A stretch of DNA of 7,710 nt, from assembly GCA_964605095.1 (NCBI GenBank), contig CAZSBS010000235.1:1-7710 (forward strand). Reading direction: 5' to 3'. Positions 5,845 to 7,710 of this stretch are shown here, in pieces. How positions within the stretch are numbered: position 1 is the stretch's first letter; the number at the start of each line of letters is the position of its first letter. The notes beneath the pieces are model-generated. The model made no database searches and was not told the origin of the DNA. It saw only the letters and a list, made by a program, of their open reading frames with translations. Made by a program: the position numbers and the translations under genes. Origin of the DNA: JAUWQU01 sp964605095. Its GTDB lineage: Bacteria > Planctomycetota > Phycisphaerae > SM23-33.

Positions 5845-5969
5845 GCAGCCTGCTTCCAATCTGAATGAGCATTGGGCCGGAAGAGCACGCAGCGCGCGAA
5901 AGCCCCGTTGAATCAAGACGTACGGACGCCTCCCCGACAGGGACGGGCGACATCAATGCGAGGGCGCGT

Positions 5970-6146
5970 TTACACGGACTTGGCTTTCCCGACCGGCTTA
6001 CGCCGGGGCGGTTGAATCAGCTTGTGCCCACTCTTTGCCTGCCGCTTGCGCGCATCTTCGGCAATCGCGTCGATATCGTAGTTGAACTTGGCCGCGCGTG
6101 CTCGCCTGTTCCTTCGCACTTCCTCGATGATCGGGTCATCTGTCAT
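5970..6146 (-). CDS. Probable antitoxin of the VapC-type pair
   Basis: 58 residues from the ATG at 6146, which overlaps the toxin's stop codon as ATGA. A GGGAGG lies about 12 bases before the ATG, inside the toxin gene. An upstream in-frame start at 6185 exists but would run deep into the toxin gene. The sequence begins MTDDPIIEEVRRNRRARAA and continues KFNYDIDAIAEDARKRQAKSG, ending in a Pro/Arg/Lys-rich tail (QPPRRKPVGKAKSV). This D-P-I-[IV]-E-E-[VI]-R-x-x-R pattern, followed by F-x-[YH]-D-[IVL]-x-A-[IL], matches what I recall of short antitoxin-like proteins found beside PIN toxins. No standard DNA-binding fold is obvious, so autoregulation is not assured. It is likely translated by coupling to the toxin. 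Assignment relies mostly on this adjacency. Confidence 0.8.
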   Translation of the reverse strand: MTDDPIIEEVRRNRRARAAKFNYDIDAIAEDARKRQAKSGHKLIQPPRRKPVGKAKSV

Positions 6147-6628
6147 TCTGTATACTCGCCTCCCATCAATTCCTCGGGCGTACATACCGTCGGCATCCTG
6201 TAGCCTTTCGTACGCACGAACTCCCCGAGTTCGCCCAAAATCGCCGCGTTGGCCAGGTGGCGGCAGTTCCAGGTCATGAGCACATGCACCTCGTGGACCG
6301 TCGCCATCGTCAGGTGCAGCGCGTCAATGCCGGCCGTCCTCGGCAGGAGCCCTTGTCCGACCAACGCCTTCGCCAAAGCCCGCGCGTCGAGCGAGTCGGC
6401 CAACACCGGTATATCCCGCAGAACGGCCAGTCGCCTGGCAGCCGCATCAGGATCGCCATCTCCCGCCTCGTCCAGTACGAACTGCGACACCCGCAGATCA
6501 TAAGCAGCCCGTTGATGCTCCCACCATTGCCGAGTAATCTCCTGGTGGGCCGCCATGATCAGGTCCCTGCTGGGCTTGGCCGTCAGGTAGCTCACGATCG
6601 TCGTTTCGATGTAGACGCGCTTCTTCAA
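6143..6628 (-). CDS. VapC-type PIN-domain toxin (probable ribonuclease)
   Basis: 161 residues from a TTG at 6628. This start is chosen because GAGGTGA, fully complementary to the 16S anti-SD, lies just upstream, and the nearby upstream ATG (at 6640) runs into a TGA in its own frame. PIN features: MKKRVYIETTIVSYLT (strand and first acidic residue, Glu8, where the usual residue is Asp), FVLDEAGDGDP with Glu54, TAGIDALHLTMAT with Asp102, and VLMTWNCRHLANA with Asn121 where many PIN proteins have Asp. These variants occur in the YIETT-type PIN subfamily as I recall it, so the enzyme need not be dead. VapC toxins cleave RNA, often tRNA or rRNA, with a metal ion. The toxin precedes its antitoxin, opposite to classical vapBC order. 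Confidence 0.88.
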   Translation of the reverse strand: MKKRVYIETTIVSYLTAKPSRDLIMAAHQEITRQWWEHQRAAYDLRVSQFVLDEAGDGDPDAAARRLAVLRDIPVLADSLDARALAKALVGQGLLPRTAGIDALHLTMATVHEVHVLMTWNCRHLANAAILGELGEFVRTKGYRMPTVCTPEELMGGEYTE

Positions 6629-6631
6629 CCG

Positions 6632-6638
6632 TCACCTC
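6632..6638 (-). promoter_or_regulatory. Strong ribosome binding site that fixes a TTG start
   Basis: On the minus strand GAGGTGA is followed by CGG and then TTG, which opens the PIN toxin frame. The match to the 16S 3' end is perfect over seven bases, making the TTG at 6628 the best start. Confidence 0.75.
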
Positions 6639-6647
6639 ATCGGGATC

Positions 6648-6677
6648 ATTATACTTCCTCTGGTCCTCATCCTACAA
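6648..6677 (-). promoter_or_regulatory. Candidate promoter of the toxin-antitoxin operon
   Basis: On the minus strand a perfect TATAAT at 6648-6653 follows TTGTAG (3 of 6, 6672-6677) with an 18-base spacer. Transcription would start near 6641, leaving a leader of about 13 bases that holds little more than the ribosome binding site. No clear operator palindrome was noticed here. Confidence 0.55.
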
Positions 6678-6730
6678 GTTCCATCCGAGCCCTTGCCAAG
6701 CAGGCCCCTGCGCCGCTACCATCCTCCCCC
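6678..6730. mobile_element. Region expected to hold the left end of the transposase element; no end recognised
   Basis: If the transposase at 6731 belongs to an insertion sequence, its left terminal inverted repeat should lie close upstream, between the toxin promoter and the ATG. I see no convincing repeat here. The partner end is outside the window, so the element cannot be delimited. Planctomycete integrase-type genes of this kind may also occur alone. Confidence 0.2.
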
Positions 6731-7710
6731 ATGACCTTCAAACCCTGGACATTCTTAGCGGTGGCGCTGGCGGGCTGGATGAACCGGCAACAGCAGGACG
6801 CAATAGCTTATCTACGGACGGAGAACCGCATTCTGCGGGAGAAGCTCGGCCACAAACGCATCCTCTTGAACGACGCCCAGAGGCGCTGCCTGGCTGAGGC
6901 CGCGGCGAAGCTGGGCCGGGATTTGTTGCGCCAGTTCGGCACGCTGTTCTCCCCGGAGACGTTGTTGAAATGGAACCGCACCTTGGTTGCCCGCAAGTAC
7001 GACGGCTCGGACCGCCGAGGCAAGCGCGGGCCCAAGCCGACCAAGGCCAACATGATCCGCAAGCTGGTGATCCAGATGTCCCAGGAGAACGCGGGCTGGG
7101 GCTACGGCCGGATCTACGGCGAGCTCAAGAAGCTGGGCTACAAGGTCCACTGGCAGACCGTCAGGCGGGTCATGCTCGATCATGGCCTGCTGGACGACCC
7201 GGACAGGCCGTACAAGAGCACGTGGAAGGACTTCCTCAAGAGCCACTGGGAAAGTCTCGCGGCCGCGGACTTCTTTACCGTCGAGACCTGGGGCCTGAAG
7301 GGCCTGACCCGCTACCTGGTCTTCTTCGTCATCGACGTGTCCACCCGGCGCGTCGAGATCGCCGGCATCCATGCCGCTCCTTGCGAGACGCAGATGCTCC
7401 AATACGCCCGCAACCTGACGGATGCCCAGGACGGCTTCCTCAAGGGCAAGCGAGTGCTGATCCACGACCGAGACCCGCTGTACACCGAGAAGTTCCGCGA
7501 GACGCTCAGGGCCGCCGGCGTGCGCGCCCTGAAACTTCCCAAGCGCAGTCCGAACTTGAATGCCCTGGCCGAGGCCTTTGTGGCTGGAATTCGCCGAGAG
7601 TGTCTCAACAAGATGATCCTGGTCGGCGAGAAACACCTTCGATACGTGATCTCGTCTTTCGCGGAGCATTACAACACGGAACGGCCACATAAATCGTTGA
7701 ACTACTGCCG
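6731..7710 (+). CDS. DDE integrase/transposase (rve core), 3' end beyond window
   Basis: The frame is open from the ATG at 6731 to the right edge, 326 residues, and appears nearly complete. The N-terminal helix (QQDAIAYLRTENRILREKLG, about 21-40) and the following RILLNDAQRRCLAEAAAKLGR look like a helix-turn-helix arm. A second HTH-like block, WGYGRIYGELKKLGYKVHWQTVRRVM (123-148), precedes the integrase core. Catalytic residues: Asp180 in AAADFFTVET, Asp246 in LIHDRDPLY and Glu281 in SPNLNALAEAF. The last two are 35 apart, as in the D-D-35-E superfamily. The end HYNTERPHKSLNYC is the usual rve tail. This is an integrase-core transposase close to IS481/IS3-type enzymes; the exact IS family is not assigned. 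No ribosome binding site is evident before the C-rich ATCCTCCCCC upstream. It diverges from the toxin gene and is uninterrupted, so probably intact. Confidence 0.88.
   Translation, partial: MTFKPWTFLAVALAGWMNRQQQDAIAYLRTENRILREKLGHKRILLNDAQRRCLAEAAAKLGRDLLRQFGTLFSPETLLKWNRTLVARKYDGSDRRGKRGPKPTKANMIRKLVIQMSQENAGWGYGRIYGELKKLGYKVHWQTVRRVMLDHGLLDDPDRPYKSTWKDFLKSHWESLAAADFFTVETWGLKGLTRYLVFFVIDVSTRRVEIAGIHAAPCETQMLQYARNLTDAQDGFLKGKRVLIHDRDPLYTEKFRETLRAAGVRALKLPKRSPNLNALAEAFVAGIRRECLNKMILVGEKHLRYVISSFAEHYNTERPHKSLNYC

Noticed and set aside
5241..5888. Minus-strand open frame of 215 codons
   Set aside because: Antisense to the SEC-C gene's 3' half, where the plus strand encodes an unmistakable SEC-C motif.
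5845..5969. Possible small gene or RNA between the SEC-C gene and the antitoxin
   Set aside because: No frame with a ribosome binding site, no strong hairpin with a T run, and no tRNA-like fold seen in these 125 bases.
5865..6203. Plus-strand open frame of 112 codons
   Set aside because: Antisense to the antitoxin and the toxin end; the toxin-antitoxin reading is far better supported.
6812..7690. Minus-strand open frame of 292 codons
   Set aside because: Antisense to the transposase core, whose catalytic motifs confirm the plus strand.
6970..7692. Plus-strand open frame of 240 codons in another phase
   Set aside because: Out of phase with the transposase frame starting at 6731; Pro/Arg/Gly-rich text without motifs.

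Overview
The window is GC-rich bacterial DNA with compact coding and small genes. Several features together suggest the Planctomycetota or a related PVC lineage, probably from an environmental genome. These are a PQQ-type beta-propeller protein, a coiled-coil/winged-helix protein with an H1-like Lys/Ala linker, a small zinc-finger protein of the CWVCGRTR type, a SEC-C protein and an integrase-type transposase. This placement rests on recalled protein style, not on a search. No rRNA, tRNA or CRISPR array was seen.

Layout. (1) 1-350, minus strand: N-terminal part of a beta-propeller protein that runs off the left edge. (2) 593-1603, plus strand: a DNA-binding-type protein with two winged helices, then a small hypothetical protein 21 bases downstream. 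(3) 1647-4240, minus strand: five small co-directional genes. In transcription order they are a two-CxxC zinc-finger protein, a 146-residue unknown, a YkgJ-type cysteine-cluster protein, a 142-residue cysteine-bearing unknown and a CcbP-like putative calcium-binding protein. (4) 4407-5834, plus strand and divergent from that cluster: a 475-residue helical protein ending in a SEC-C metal-binding motif. (5) 5970-6628, minus strand: a VapC-type PIN toxin followed, with a 4-base overlap, by its probable antitoxin. (6) 6731-7710, plus strand: a D-D-35-E integrase/transposase that runs off the right edge.

How the parts may work together. The toxin-antitoxin pair is the only clear two-part system. 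The minus-strand cluster and the divergent SEC-C gene share a 166-base intergenic region with a perfect TATAAT and an operator-like palindrome. Most of these proteins have cysteine clusters or a putative metal-binding fold, so a shared metal-related role is possible, but it is inferred only from residues and position. The right end (toxin-antitoxin plus transposase) looks like an accessory or mobile region. I did not find decisive evidence for a new multi-gene system. The minus-strand cluster with the SEC-C gene is the best candidate for a synteny check.

There is no gene-free stretch longer than 300 bases. The longest is 351-592 (242 bases), which holds candidate divergent promoters and a short tandem repeat.
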